DNA of 64,000 nt from an uncultured Bacteroidota bacterium. GTDB taxonomy: Bacteria; Bacteroidota; Bacteroidia; Bacteroidales; WCHB1-69. The DNA is taken from the NCBI GenBank assembly GCA_902786595.1, contig CADADB010000002.1, positions 94,011 to 158,010 on the forward strand, in the 5' to 3' direction. Below, piece by piece: positions 55,147-63,050 of the stretch. Made by a program: the position numbers and the translations under genes. Within the stretch, counting starts at the first letter, position 1; each line of letters opens with the position of its first letter. Below the pieces are notes generated by a model. The model had not been told where the DNA came from, searched no databases, and was given only the letters and a program-made list of their open reading frames with translations.

Positions 55147-55238
55147 AATGATTTTTAATTTAAAAAGGTGAATAAATAAGTTTCAAAAATGAACGGTGCA
55201 TTAGACCGATATAGTCATATAACGTTTAAATCGTTTGG

Positions 55239-56309
55239 TTATTGTAAGTCGTTTTCGTGCTCACGAACCAATTTGTCGTCAATGAAGATACGACCGCAGG
55301 CCTCGCACACGATGATTTTCTTGTGCAGGCAGATGTCGAGTTGGCGTTGCGGGGGGATCTTGCTGAAGCAGCCGCCGCATGCGTCGCGCTCGATTTTCAC
55401 GATGGCAAGACCATTATGGGCGTTCTTGCGGATACGTTCGAAAGCGGCCAGCAGACGGTCATCGACCTTGGCTTTCAGCTCTTCGGCCTTGGCCAGAAGT
55501 TCCTCTTCTTCTTTTTGTGTGTCCGCGACAATCACTTCCAGTTCAGCTTTCTTATGATCCAAAATATCCTTTAGTTCATTAAGACGCTCGTTGGTTTCGG
55601 CGATTTTGTTCTGTTTGTCCAGAATTTCAGCTTCGTGTTTCTCTTTGTGTTTTTCGGCAACCTGGATCTGAAGATGCTGGAATTCAATTTCCTTGCTTAA
55701 AGCTTCATACTCGCGGTTGTTGCGCACGGAGTTTTGCTGTTCTTCATATTTGTTGATAGATGCTTTGGCTTCCTCTATGTTGGTGTTCTCGGAGGAAATC
55801 TTCAGTTTCAGATTCTTGATGTCATCCGTGAATTTGCTGATACGGGTGTTCAAGCCCTCGCATTCGTCCTCGTTGTCGCGGATTTCTTCGGGAAGCTCAC
55901 CGCGGATCATGCGGATATCGTCAATTTTGGTGCAAATCTGTTGCAAATTGTACAAGGAGAGCAATTTCTGTTCGATGGACAATTCTTCTGCCGTGCTTTG
56001 GGTGCTTTCGTGTTTCTTCACTTCCACCACACCGTCGGAAGATTTCTCCACGGTCACCTCATCGTCCTCGATAATAGTTTCCACAACAGGTTTTTTGGCC
56101 ACTTTCTGTTTCGGTTGCGGCGCTTCCTTTTCGACAATAACTTCCACTTCTTCCACGACCTCCACGGGTTTCTCCTCTTTCTTCACTTCCTCTTGAGGAA
56201 CCTTCACTCTCTTTGGAGTGATTTTTTTCATCTTTGGGACGATTTTCTCTACTTTTGTCTTTTTTGTGCCTTTATCAACCTCTTCTTCAATAACTTTTTT
56301 CTTGGCCAT
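55239..56309 (-). CDS. Coiled-coil protein with C4-type zinc ribbon
   Basis: A protein of 356 residues. The N-terminal 100 residues are a low-complexity Lys/Glu/Val-rich tail (KKTKVEKIVPKMKK, KKEEKPVEVVEEVEVIVEKE). Residues about 110-300 form a long coiled coil (LEIEQKLLSLYNLQQICTKIDDIRMIRGELPEEIRDNEDE; KADEILDKQNKIAETNERLNELKDIL). The C-terminus has a zinc ribbon with CGGC and CEAC pairs (GGCFSKIPPQRQ, VCEACGRIFI). The family is widespread and may bind nucleic acids or act in rRNA or tRNA handling. The gene lies 30 bp downstream of Nif3, a pairing I have seen often in Bacteroidetes. The tail is longer than in typical members. Confidence 0.85.
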   Translation of the reverse strand: MAKKKVIEEEVDKGTKKTKVEKIVPKMKKITPKRVKVPQEEVKKEEKPVEVVEEVEVIVEKEAPQPKQKVAKKPVVETIIEDDEVTVEKSSDGVVEVKKHESTQSTAEELSIEQKLLSLYNLQQICTKIDDIRMIRGELPEEIRDNEDECEGLNTRISKFTDDIKNLKLKISSENTNIEEAKASINKYEEQQNSVRNNREYEALSKEIEFQHLQIQVAEKHKEKHEAEILDKQNKIAETNERLNELKDILDHKKAELEVIVADTQKEEEELLAKAEELKAKVDDRLLAAFERIRKNAHNGLAIVKIERDACGGCFSKIPPQRQLDICLHKKIIVCEACGRIFIDDKLVREHENDLQ

Positions 56310-56339
56310 ATTCGAGTTAATTGTTTAATTATCAATATT

Positions 56340-57437
56340 TTAAAAATATTCAATCTCTAAAACTTCCATTTTAGAAATTAGAGTGGCAAATGTAGTAAAT
56401 TTTTCGTTTAAAAGATTAAAAATAATGTTTTTAATAAAGAATTCTCCTTCATAATGTCCGATATCCACTAATAGTGTACCGGAGTGGGATTTGAAGAAAT
56501 CGTGATATTTGAAATCTCCGGAGATATATGCGTCAGCGCCGGAAGCGATGGCGAGGTCAATGAATCCGGAACCTCCACCGCCACAGACCGCCACTTTTCG
56601 GATGGTTTGCTCTGTATTTCCAGCATAGCGGAACGGCGGAAGTTGAAGTTTGTCTTTCAGAAAAGCCAGAAAATCAGCCGCTTTCATTTCTTTTGGCAGT
56701 TCCCCGATGCGGCCGAGACCTATGGTGCGGCTCTCGTTCTCCAAAGGCAGCAGGTCGAAAGCGGGCTCTTCGTATGGATGATTGTCGTATAAAGTTTGGA
56801 TAACAGTGTGTTGCAATCCGGTGGGATAAATCACTTCGACACGTTCCTCCTCCACGTGCTCCACTTGGTTTTCTTGTCCGAGATAGGGCTTAGACCCTTT
56901 GAGCGGACGGAATTGCCCGTTCCCTTCCAATGTGTAGCTACAGCAGTCGTAATTGCCCTGCACGCCGCATCCTATTTCGAAGAGGGCGTTTTTGAGCTGT
57001 TCGGCATGGTCAGTGGGCACGAAAACCACAAGTTTGCGATAGAGCCCTTTGTGCGGGGCGAGCACTTTCACATTCTGCAAGCCGAGTTTTTCCGCGAAAA
57101 CGTCGTTGCCACCGCCTTCACCGCTGTCGATGTTGGTGTGCATGGAGTAGAGTACCATATTGTGCGCCAGGGCTTTGCAGATCATGGCGCCCACGCGGTC
57201 GGTGGGCACAATCTTACAGATTCCGCGCTTCAACATCAGCGGATGGTGGGATATCACGAGGTTGCAGCCCTTTTCAATGGCTTCATCAATCACCTGCTCC
57301 GACATTTCGAAACAGACCATCGCGCCGGTGATCTCCTGCCGCACATCCCCGCATTGTACCCCGCAGTTGTCGAAATCTTCTTGGAGGTACAAAGGGAATT
57401 TTTGTTCTAAATATTGGGTTACTTGTTTGATTGTCAT
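56340..57437 (-). CDS. Nif3-like dinuclear metal centre protein
   Basis: A protein of 365 residues of the Nif3/YqfO/DUF34 family. The metal ligands are in VISHHPLMLKRG (two His), SMHTNIDSGEGGGNDVFAEKLG and VCGGGGSGFIDLAIASGADAYISGDFKYHDFF ... LLVDIGHYEGE. The middle insert (YRKLVVFVPTDHAEQLKNALFEIGCGVQGNYDCCSY) is the CutA/PII-like domain found in the long YqfO form. Family members act on GTP cyclohydrolase-type substrates or damaged nucleotides; the true function is not settled. It heads a two-gene operon with the zinc-ribbon protein. Confidence 0.92.
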   Translation of the reverse strand: MTIKQVTQYLEQKFPLYLQEDFDNCGVQCGDVRQEITGAMVCFEMSEQVIDEAIEKGCNLVISHHPLMLKRGICKIVPTDRVGAMICKALAHNMVLYSMHTNIDSGEGGGNDVFAEKLGLQNVKVLAPHKGLYRKLVVFVPTDHAEQLKNALFEIGCGVQGNYDCCSYTLEGNGQFRPLKGSKPYLGQENQVEHVEEERVEVIYPTGLQHTVIQTLYDNHPYEEPAFDLLPLENESRTIGLGRIGELPKEMKAADFLAFLKDKLQLPPFRYAGNTEQTIRKVAVCGGGGSGFIDLAIASGADAYISGDFKYHDFFKSHSGTLLVDIGHYEGEFFIKNIIFNLLNEKFTTFATLISKMEVLEIEYF

Positions 57438-57442
57438 TGTTT

Positions 57443-57547
57443 TTGTGATTTGTGACTTGTGACTTGTGACTTGTGATTTGTGACTTGTGATTTGTGACTA
57501 TCGACAATTCTAATCACTAATCACTGTTCACTAATCACTAATCACCG
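57443..57547 (+). repeat. Heptad tandem array M, 15 units, two-armed (TTGTGAC ... ATCACTA)
   Basis: 105 bp in 7-bp phase: TTGTGAT or TTGTGAC eight times, TATCGAC, AATTCTA, then ATCACTA, ATCACTG, TTCACTA, ATCACTA, ATCACCG. The left arm GTGAT/GTGAC is complementary to the right arm ATCAC. It lies between Nif3 and the pnp terminator. Confidence 0.95.
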
Positions 57548-57551
57548 AAAA

Positions 57552-57588
57552 GAAGAGCGCCGTGACGATTCGCGGCGCTCTTCGTATG
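57552..57588 (-). terminator. Rho-independent terminator after pnp
   Basis: 11-bp arms GAAGAGCGCCG and CGGCGCTCTTC with a 10-nt loop, then TTTTC on the minus strand, just after the pnp stop codon at 57597. Confidence 0.88.
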
Positions 57589-57596
57589 ATGGGAAA

Positions 57597-59903
57597 TTAG
57601 TCAAAATCGGGGAAGTCCCGTCTTTCCTGGCGGTGACGCTGGCCGTCGTGCTGGTTGCTGTTGCCACGGCGGGGAGCTCCGCCTTGACGACCACGGTCGC
57701 GATCGCGGTCACGGCCACCACCGTTGCGGTTGCCGCCGTTACGACCGCCGTTGCCGCGCGGTTTCTCCTCTTCGTAACCTTCGGGTTTCGGGAGCAAAGC
57801 TCTGTGTGACAGTCTGTACTTGCCAGTCTTTTCGTCGATTTCGATGAGCTTCACCTTGATCTTGTCGCCCACGTTGAGCACGTCAGCCACATTGTCGATG
57901 CGGCGGTAAGCGATTTCGGAGACGTGCAGTAAACCGTCGGTGTTGGGCAGGAATTCCACGAATGCGCCGAAGTCTGTGATCGTCTTGACTGTGCCTTCGT
58001 AAATCTCACCCACTTCAGGAAGCGTGGTGATGAGTTTGATGCGCGCCATGGCGGCGTTGATGTCATCGACGTTGGCAGCGGCGATGTCGATGATACCGAA
58101 TTCACCAACCTCTTCGATGTTGATGACGGTGTTGGTCTCACGCTGCATCTCTTGGATGATTTTGCCTCCAGGTCCGATAACGGCGCCGATGAATTCGCGC
58201 GGGATTTGCATTTGGACAATGCGCGGCACGAACGGACGGTAATCCTCTCTCGGTGCGGGCATCGCCTCTTTGATCTTGCCAAGGATGAACATTCTGCCGC
58301 GGTGTGCCTGTGCCAAAGCTTCGGCCATCACCTCGGAAGAAAGACCCTTGACCTTGATGTCCATCTGGCAGGCAGTGATACCGTCTTCGGTACCGCAGAC
58401 CTTGAAGTCCATGTCGCCGAGGTGGTCCTCGTCGCCGAGGATGTCGGAGAGGATGGCGTAGCGGCCGGTGGCCTCATCGGTAATCAAGCCCATGGCAATA
58501 CCGGAAACGGGCTTCTTCATCTTCACACCGCAATCAAGCAGGGCAAGTGTGCCGGCGCAAACCGTTGCCATAGAAGAACTTCCGTTGGATTCGAGAATAT
58601 CGGAAACCAAGCGGACAGTATAGGGGAATGATGGATCGTCGAACGGGATCATCGGTTTGAGGGCGCGTTTGGCCAAGTTGCCGTGACCGACCTCGCGACG
58701 GGAGGTGCTGCCGATACGTTTCACCTCGCCCACGCTGTAGGGCGGGAAGTTGTAGTGCAGCAGGAAACGGCTGGTGCCATCCACCACGGCGCCGTCGATG
58801 ATCTGCTCGTCGAGCTTGGTGCCGAGCGTGCAGGTGGTCAGCGACTGCGTTTCGCCGCGGGTGAAGATGGCGGAACCATGTGCGGACGGCAGGTAGCCGG
58901 TCTCAATCCAGATGGGACGGATATCCTCGGTGTGGCGGCCGTCGAGACGGATGCGTTCGTCGAGGATCATGTTGCGCATGGCGTGCCACAGGATTTCGTC
59001 ATAGTAACGTTTCACCATGACGGCCTTCTCGTCACGTTCCTCTTCGGGAATAGTCTCGATGAAGTCGGCGAGAATCTGGTCGAAGTCGGCGTTGCGGTCT
59101 TGTTTGCCCTTGAAGGACTTGGCGACGGCATACACTTTGTCGTAAAGTTCGGTATTCATACGCTCACGGATGGCCTCGTCGTCGGTCTCGTGGCAGTATT
59201 CGCGTTTCGGGTTGGCGGTGGGCACCTGTGCGGCGAGATCCAACTGCGCCTGGCACTGCACCTTGATGGCCTCTTTCGCGAAATTGAGGGCGGCGACCAT
59301 GTCGTCTTCGGAAATCTCATTCATTTCGCCTTCCACCATCATGATGTTGTCCATGGAGGCGGCCACGATCATGTCGATGTCGGAACGTTCCATATCCTCG
59401 ACGGTGGGGTTCACCACGAGCTGTCCATCCACGCGGCCCACGCGCACCTCGGAAATCGGGCACTCGAAGGGGATGTTGGAAACGGCGATAGCGGAAGAAG
59501 CTGCGAGACATGCGAGGCAGTCGGGCAGGAAGTTCTTGTCGCCGGAAATCAGGGTTACAACGACCTGAGTTTCAGCGTGGAAATTCTTCGGGAAGAGGGG
59601 GCGGATGGCGCGATCGACCAGACGGGCGATGAGGATCTCATACTCGGAAGGGCGTGCCTCGCGTTTGAAGAAACCGCCGGGGAAACGACCCACAGCGCCG
59701 TATTTTTCCTGGTATTCCACCTGAAGGGGCATGAAGTCAGTGCCTTCAACGGCCTCTTTTTTGCAACACACGGTTGCGAGCAACATGGTGTTGCCCATGG
59801 TGACGACAGCAGCGCCGTCGGCCTGCTTCGCCAGCTTGCCGGTTTCAATCGTAACCATACGACCGTCACCGATATCGAAAGTTGTTCTTACTCCTAAATT
59901 CAT
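57597..59903 (-). CDS. pnp: Polyribonucleotide nucleotidyltransferase
   Basis: PNPase degrades RNA from the 3' end with phosphate. The 768-residue product has two RNase PH domains (first: [35 protein letters not shown]; second: [62 protein letters not shown]), then a KH domain ([24 protein letters not shown]) and an S1 domain ([34 protein letters not shown]). The C-terminal tail is Arg/Gly/Asp-rich ([15 protein letters not shown]), suited to RNA binding. A terminator separates it from rpsO, its usual neighbour. Confidence 0.97.
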   Translation of the reverse strand: MNLGVRTTFDIGDGRMVTIETGKLAKQADGAAVVTMGNTMLLATVCCKKEAVEGTDFMPLQVEYQEKYGAVGRFPGGFFKREARPSEYEILIARLVDRAIRPLFPKNFHAETQVVVTLISGDKNFLPDCLACLAASSAIAVSNIPFECPISEVRVGRVDGQLVVNPTVEDMERSDIDMIVAASMDNIMMVEGEMNEISEDDMVAALNFAKEAIKVQCQAQLDLAAQVPTANPKREYCHETDDEAIRERMNTELYDKVYAVAKSFKGKQDRNADFDQILADFIETIPEEERDEKAVMVKRYYDEILWHAMRNMILDERIRLDGRHTEDIRPIWIETGYLPSAHGSAIFTRGETQSLTTCTLGTKLDEQIIDGAVVDGTSRFLLHYNFPPYSVGEVKRIGSTSRREVGHGNLAKRALKPMIPFDDPSFPYTVRLVSDILESNGSSSMATVCAGTLALLDCGVKMKKPVSGIAMGLITDEATGRYAILSDILGDEDHLGDMDFKVCGTEDGITACQMDIKVKGLSSEVMAEALAQAHRGRMFILGKIKEAMPAPREDYRPFVPRIVQMQIPREFIGAVIGPGGKIIQEMQRETNTVINIEEVGEFGIIDIAAANVDDINAAMARIKLITTLPEVGEIYEGTVKTITDFGAFVEFLPNTDGLLHVSEIAYRRIDNVADVLNVGDKIKVKLIEIDEKTGKYRLSHRALLPKPEGYEEEKPRGNGGRNGGNRNGGGRDRDRDRGRQGGAPRRGNSNQHDGQRHRQERRDFPDFD

Positions 59904-59944
59904 AATGTTTTTTTTAGATGTACGAGTTTCGACAATAACAAATA

Positions 59945-59982
59945 TTCAAAAAGGCAATTTTCATCAAAATTGCCTTTTTGAA
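59945..59982. terminator. Terminator-like palindrome between rpsO and pnp
   Basis: Perfect 17-bp arms TTCAAAAAGGCAATTTT and AAAATTGCCTTTTTGAA around CATC. It lies after the rpsO stop codon and before pnp on the minus strand. Confidence 0.92.
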
Positions 59983-60004
59983 TACTGAAATCGCCTGTAA
60001 AAAA

Positions 60005-60274
60005 TTATTTTCTTAATCCTAATTCTTTGATTAACGCTCTGTAGCGTTCAATGTCTTGTTGTTTGAGGTACTCGAGCATTTTTTTGCGCTTACCGACCAG
60101 GGTAATCAGGGCGCGTTTGGTCACGCGGTCGCTGTGGTTTTCTTTCACATGCTCGGTCAGATGTTTGATGCGGTGTGTAAACAGGGCAACTTGAGCTTCG
60201 GGGGAGCCGGTGTCCTTTTCGTTTTTACCGTACTTCGTGAAAATTTCTTTCTTAACGTCGTTTGTCAAATACAT
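60005..60274 (-). CDS. rpsO: Ribosomal protein S15
   Basis: S15 binds 16S rRNA helices 20-22 early in small-subunit assembly. The 89-residue product is full length: EIFTKYGKNEKDTGSPEAQVALFTHRIKHLTEHVKENHSDRVTKRALITLVGKRKKMLEYLKQQDIERYRALIKELGLRK shows all the family marks (DTGS-E-Q; H-LT-H-K-H-D; LV--R--LL-YL). A promoter box lies 51 bp upstream. Translation of S15 is often self-regulated by its leader RNA; no clear structure could be assigned here. Confidence 0.97.
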   Translation of the reverse strand: MYLTNDVKKEIFTKYGKNEKDTGSPEAQVALFTHRIKHLTEHVKENHSDRVTKRALITLVGKRKKMLEYLKQQDIERYRALIKELGLRK

Positions 60275-60325
60275 AACTTCTAACTGCTTTTAATTTATCT
60301 TTTTAACCTATTTTTAAATCGGCGG

Positions 60326-60333
60326 CAAAAATA
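60326..60333 (-). promoter_or_regulatory. -7 box TATTTTTG for rpsO
   Basis: Minus-strand TAnnTTTG 52 bp upstream of the rpsO ATG. Confidence 0.72.
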
Positions 60334-60413
60334 CACTTTTTTCTTATATATACACATGGTTGACATACTATTTTTTATTTGGGCTACAGACATGCAACCG
60401 CTAATGCGGTTGG

Positions 60414-60448
60414 TCACCCATCACTATGCATTGTTCACTATTCACAAA
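60414..60448 (+). repeat. Heptad tandem array Q (TCACTAT)
   Basis: Five units (TCACCCA, TCACTAT, GCATTGT, TCACTAT, TCACAAA) directly upstream of the dsrC-like promoter. Confidence 0.72.
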
Positions 60449-60454
60449 AAATTG

Positions 60455-60462
60455 TATCTTTG
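60455..60462 (+). promoter_or_regulatory. -7 box TATCTTTG for the dsrC-like gene
   Basis: Perfect TAnnTTTG 22 bp upstream of the ATG at 60485. It rules out the longer frame that opens at 60356. Confidence 0.77.
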
Positions 60463-60484
60463 CGCCTCTAAAAAAATCATCATT

Positions 60485-60802
60485 ATGGCAAATATTGAAT
60501 TCAATAACAAAACCTACGAGATGGACGGTGATGGCTTCATGGTTCATCCCGAAGAATGGAACAAGGAACTGGCTGCGGAGATCGCCAAGGCCGACGGTAT
60601 CACGGAGATGACCGAGAATCACTGGAAGGTGGTCGATTGCATCCGTGCCAACTACGAGGAAAAAGGCATCGCCCCGATGGTCCGCACCATCTGCAAGACC
60701 GCCAATCTGAAACTGAAGGACATCTACGAACTCTTCCCGCTGGGTCCCGCGAGAGGTGCATGCCGTGTGGCCGGTCTCCCCAAACCCGAAGGCTGCGTAT
60801 AG
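60485..60802 (+). CDS. DsrC/TusE family sulfur carrier with CX10C tail
   Basis: A protein of 105 residues from the ATG at 60485 (an upstream-extended frame is excluded by the promoter). ANIEFNNKTYEMDGDGFMVHPEEWNKELAAEIAK and ITEMTENHWKVVDCIRANYEEKGIAPMVRTICK are typical DsrC/TusE. The C-terminal arm has two Cys exactly ten residues apart (GACRVAGLPKPEGCV), with the last one second from the end. TusE-type proteins keep only the last Cys; both are present in DsrC, where they form a trisulfide or disulfide with sulfur from sulfite or other donors. The following NarI-like gene and the HdrD-like gene at 52430 suggest a membrane-linked disulfide reduction (inference). No dsrAB is seen. Confidence 0.88.
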   Translation: MANIEFNNKTYEMDGDGFMVHPEEWNKELAAEIAKADGITEMTENHWKVVDCIRANYEEKGIAPMVRTICKTANLKLKDIYELFPLGPARGACRVAGLPKPEGCV

Positions 60803-60915
60803 TTTAAGGTTTAAGGTTTAAGGGTTAAAGGTTAGCACGTAAATTGAAGCCCTTAACCCCTAAACCCCAATCCTTAACCCCTAACCCTAACCCTTAACCC
60901 CTAACCCATAAACCA
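60802..60915 (+). repeat. Heptad tandem array N, two-armed (GTTTAAG ... CCTTAAC)
   Basis: Begins at the last base of the dsrC-like stop codon: GTTTAAG three times, GGTTAAA, GGTTAGC, three irregular units, then CCTTAAC, CCCTAAA, CCCCAAT, CCTTAAC, CCCTAAC and a slightly shifted run to 60915. The two arms are complementary. It fills nearly the whole 119-bp gap to the NarI-like gene. Confidence 0.93.
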
Positions 60916-60921
60916 TCCACT

Positions 60922-61575
60922 ATGAGTATAATGCAATATCTGGCGATAGCCGCGGCGGTTTATTGCCTTGTTAGTTTATTGGCACATTTGGTCAAAGTAA
61001 TCCGCTTGGGTGCTCCGAAGGACAAGTCAGAGCCGAGCGGCAGTGTGAAGGAGGGCGTTATTTACGCCAACACCCGTGCCATGATGCCCGACCAGAAGGA
61101 GTCGGCGTATCTGCACATTCCGTCTTACGCCACGGGAATGTTGTTCCACATCGGTGTGTTCACCTGCTTGTTGATCTTTGTGCTCTCCTTTTTTCCGTTT
61201 TTCAACCGCTGGATTAGTGGCGGCTGCAATTGGCATCTGATTCTGGCCCTCCCGACTGTTTTGGGTACTATCTGTGGTGTTATCTTGTTTGTCAGAAGGT
61301 TGATCTCCAAAGATTTGAAGCCCTTTACCACGCCAGATGACTACATCTCCTGCGGACTGGTCACCCTTTTCCAGTTGATGACCACACTCTACCTGTGCTT
61401 CCCGACTTGTTGTGGAGCTGTTACCATATTATATTATATAAGCTGCATCCTGCTGCTCCTCTATATGCCGTTGGGCAAGCTGCGCCACGCGGTCTATTAT
61501 TTCGCGGCGCGGTATCATCTCGGCTTCTTCTATGGATGGCGGAATGTGTGGCCGAATCACGAAAATAAAGAGTAA
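60922..61575 (+). CDS. NarI/TmcC/DsrM-like membrane protein, putative b-type cytochrome
   Basis: An integral membrane protein of 217 residues with five predicted helices (YLAIAAAVYCLVSLLAHLVKVI; ATGMLFHIGVFTCLLIFVLSFFPFF; LILALPTVLGTICGVILFV; ISCGLVTLFQLMTTLYLCF; VTILYYISCILLLLYMPLGKL). His residues that could ligate heme lie in LHIPSYATGMLFHIGVF and GKLRHAVYYFAARYHLGFFYGWRNVWP; the latter stretch is a strong family mark of NarI-type quinol-oxidising subunits paired with HdrD-like proteins. It is downstream of the dsrC-like gene and overlaps nothing; a beta-CASP RNase gene follows after 6 bp. Heme content and quinone chemistry are inferred. Confidence 0.78.
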   Translation: MSIMQYLAIAAAVYCLVSLLAHLVKVIRLGAPKDKSEPSGSVKEGVIYANTRAMMPDQKESAYLHIPSYATGMLFHIGVFTCLLIFVLSFFPFFNRWISGGCNWHLILALPTVLGTICGVILFVRRLISKDLKPFTTPDDYISCGLVTLFQLMTTLYLCFPTCCGAVTILYYISCILLLLYMPLGKLRHAVYYFAARYHLGFFYGWRNVWPNHENKE

Positions 61576-61581
61576 ACCATT

Positions 61582-62988
61582 ATGAGACTCGACTTTTTAG
61601 GCGCGACCGAAGAGGTCACCGGCAGCAAGTTCCTGCTGACCACCAAGGACGGAATTAAGATATTGCTGGACTGCGGCATGTACCAGGGTAAAGGTCTGGA
61701 GACTGATGCCATGAACCGCGATTTGGGCTTTGACCCGACCAAGATCGACATCGTGTTGCTCTCGCACGCGCATATCGACCACGCCGGGCTTATACCATAT
61801 ATATATAAGTTAGGATTCCGCGGCAAGGTGTTCTGCACGCCGGCCACCCGCGACCTTTGCGCCATCATGCTCGCCGATTCGGGCAGAATTCAGGAGGCCG
61901 ATGCGCGGCAGTTCAACAAAAAGACCGAGCGCGTGGGCAAGACCCCCATCGAGCCCATCTACAACGAGAAGGACGCGGTGGAGTGCATGCGGCTCTTCAT
62001 CAGCATCCCGCGCGGACTGCACTTCAACATCACCCCGACCGTGGCCATCGACTTCATCGACAGCGGCCACATGCTCGGCAGCAGCGCCATCTACCTCACC
62101 TTCAAGGAGGGGCGGAAAACGCGCACGCTCTGCTACACCGGCGACGTGGGTCGTTACGACAAGCGCATCCTGCCCGATCCGGAGCCGTTCCCCTACGCCG
62201 ACTATATCATCACCGAATCCACCTACGGTGACCGGCTGCACTCCACGTTGGACGAAGCCGACAAGGAACTGATGCTTGTGGTGCGCGACGCGTGTGCGAA
62301 GCGCAAGGGCAAGCTGCTCATTCCCTCGTTCGCCATCGGCAGGACGCAGGAGATCGTCTATACGCTGCATCGTCTCGAACTCGCCGGCGACCTGCCCGAC
62401 ATCGAATGCTTTGTCGATAGTCCGTTGGCCTGCTCCGCCACCAACATCTTCCGTTTGCACGACGACTGTTTCAACGAGGAGATGCGGCAGTTCATGGCTG
62501 CTACGAAGGATCCTTTCGGTTTTGATAAGCTCTCCTACGTGCGCACCATCGAGGATTCCAAGGCGCTGAACGAGCACAACCGTCCCTGTATCATCATCTC
62601 CGCCTCCGGCATGATGGAGGCTGGGCGCATCAAACACCACCTGGCCAACAACATCGAGAATCCGAGGACCACCATCCTGTGCGTGGGTTACTGCGCCCCG
62701 ACCACGTTGGGAGCAAAGATTATGCGCGGCGACGAAACCGTTTCCATCTTCGGTAACGAGTATAAAGTGCGCGCCACCCTTGCCCGCATCGACGCCTTCT
62801 CCGGTCACGGCGACTACAGCGAGCTCATCCGCTACCTCTCCTGCCAGAAGGGCAACAAGAAACTCAAGAAAATCTTCGTTGTCCACGGTGAGAACGATGC
62901 TCGTGATGCCTACTCGAAACATTTGAAGGATGCCGGTTTCAAACAGGCGTACGTGCCGAAGTTCCGTGAATCTATTGAATTGGTGTAA
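61582..62988 (+). CDS. MBL-fold beta-CASP ribonuclease (CPSF/YSH1-like)
   Basis: A metallo-beta-lactamase fold RNase of 468 residues. Zinc ligands: LSHAHIDHAG (HxHxDH, around residue 61-66), FIDSGHMLGSSA (His) and the motif-4 Asp in LCYTGDVGRYDKRILPDPEP. The beta-CASP region has ESTYGDRLH (A), PSFAIGRTQEIVYTL, CIIISASGMMEAGRIKHHL (B) and the C-terminal His in FSGHGDYSELIRYL. Members process or degrade RNA in bacteria and archaea. It is 6 bp after the NarI-like gene but is unlikely to be functionally tied to it. A dispersed palindrome follows the stop codon. Confidence 0.93.
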   Translation: MRLDFLGATEEVTGSKFLLTTKDGIKILLDCGMYQGKGLETDAMNRDLGFDPTKIDIVLLSHAHIDHAGLIPYIYKLGFRGKVFCTPATRDLCAIMLADSGRIQEADARQFNKKTERVGKTPIEPIYNEKDAVECMRLFISIPRGLHFNITPTVAIDFIDSGHMLGSSAIYLTFKEGRKTRTLCYTGDVGRYDKRILPDPEPFPYADYIITESTYGDRLHSTLDEADKELMLVVRDACAKRKGKLLIPSFAIGRTQEIVYTLHRLELAGDLPDIECFVDSPLACSATNIFRLHDDCFNEEMRQFMAATKDPFGFDKLSYVRTIEDSKALNEHNRPCIIISASGMMEAGRIKHHLANNIENPRTTILCVGYCAPTTLGAKIMRGDETVSIFGNEYKVRATLARIDAFSGHGDYSELIRYLSCQKGNKKLKKIFVVHGENDARDAYSKHLKDAGFKQAYVPKFRESIELV

Positions 62989-62990
62989 AT

Positions 62991-63017
62991 GTAGAAACGC
63001 AAAATTCGCGTCTCTAC
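62991..63017. repeat. 27-nt palindrome of the GTAGAGACG class, imperfect
   Basis: Arms GTAGAAACGC and GCGTCTCTAC (one mismatch) around AAAATTC. It is the third copy in the window after 2478-2505 and 21872-21899, here directly followed by heptad array O. Confidence 0.8.
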
Positions 63018-63018
63018 T

Positions 63019-63050
63019 ACCCTTAACCCTTAAACTCTAAACCCTAAACT
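63019..63050 (+). repeat. Heptad tandem array O (ACCCTTA/AACCCTA)
   Basis: ACCCTTA twice, AACTCTA, AACCCTA, AACT, running into the start codon of rfbD at 63051. The unit is the same as in array A. Confidence 0.85.

Noticed and set aside
58683-59897. Plus-strand open frame of 404 codons across pnp
   Set aside because: Antisense shadow of pnp with no recognisable motif.
60356-60484. N-terminal extension of the DsrC-like protein
   Set aside because: The extension runs through a heptad array and the -7 box at 60455-60462, so it cannot be in the transcript; the family length is met from ATG 60485.
61810-62922. Minus-strand open frame of 370 codons across the beta-CASP RNase
   Set aside because: Antisense shadow of a gene whose zinc ligands and family motifs are all in place.
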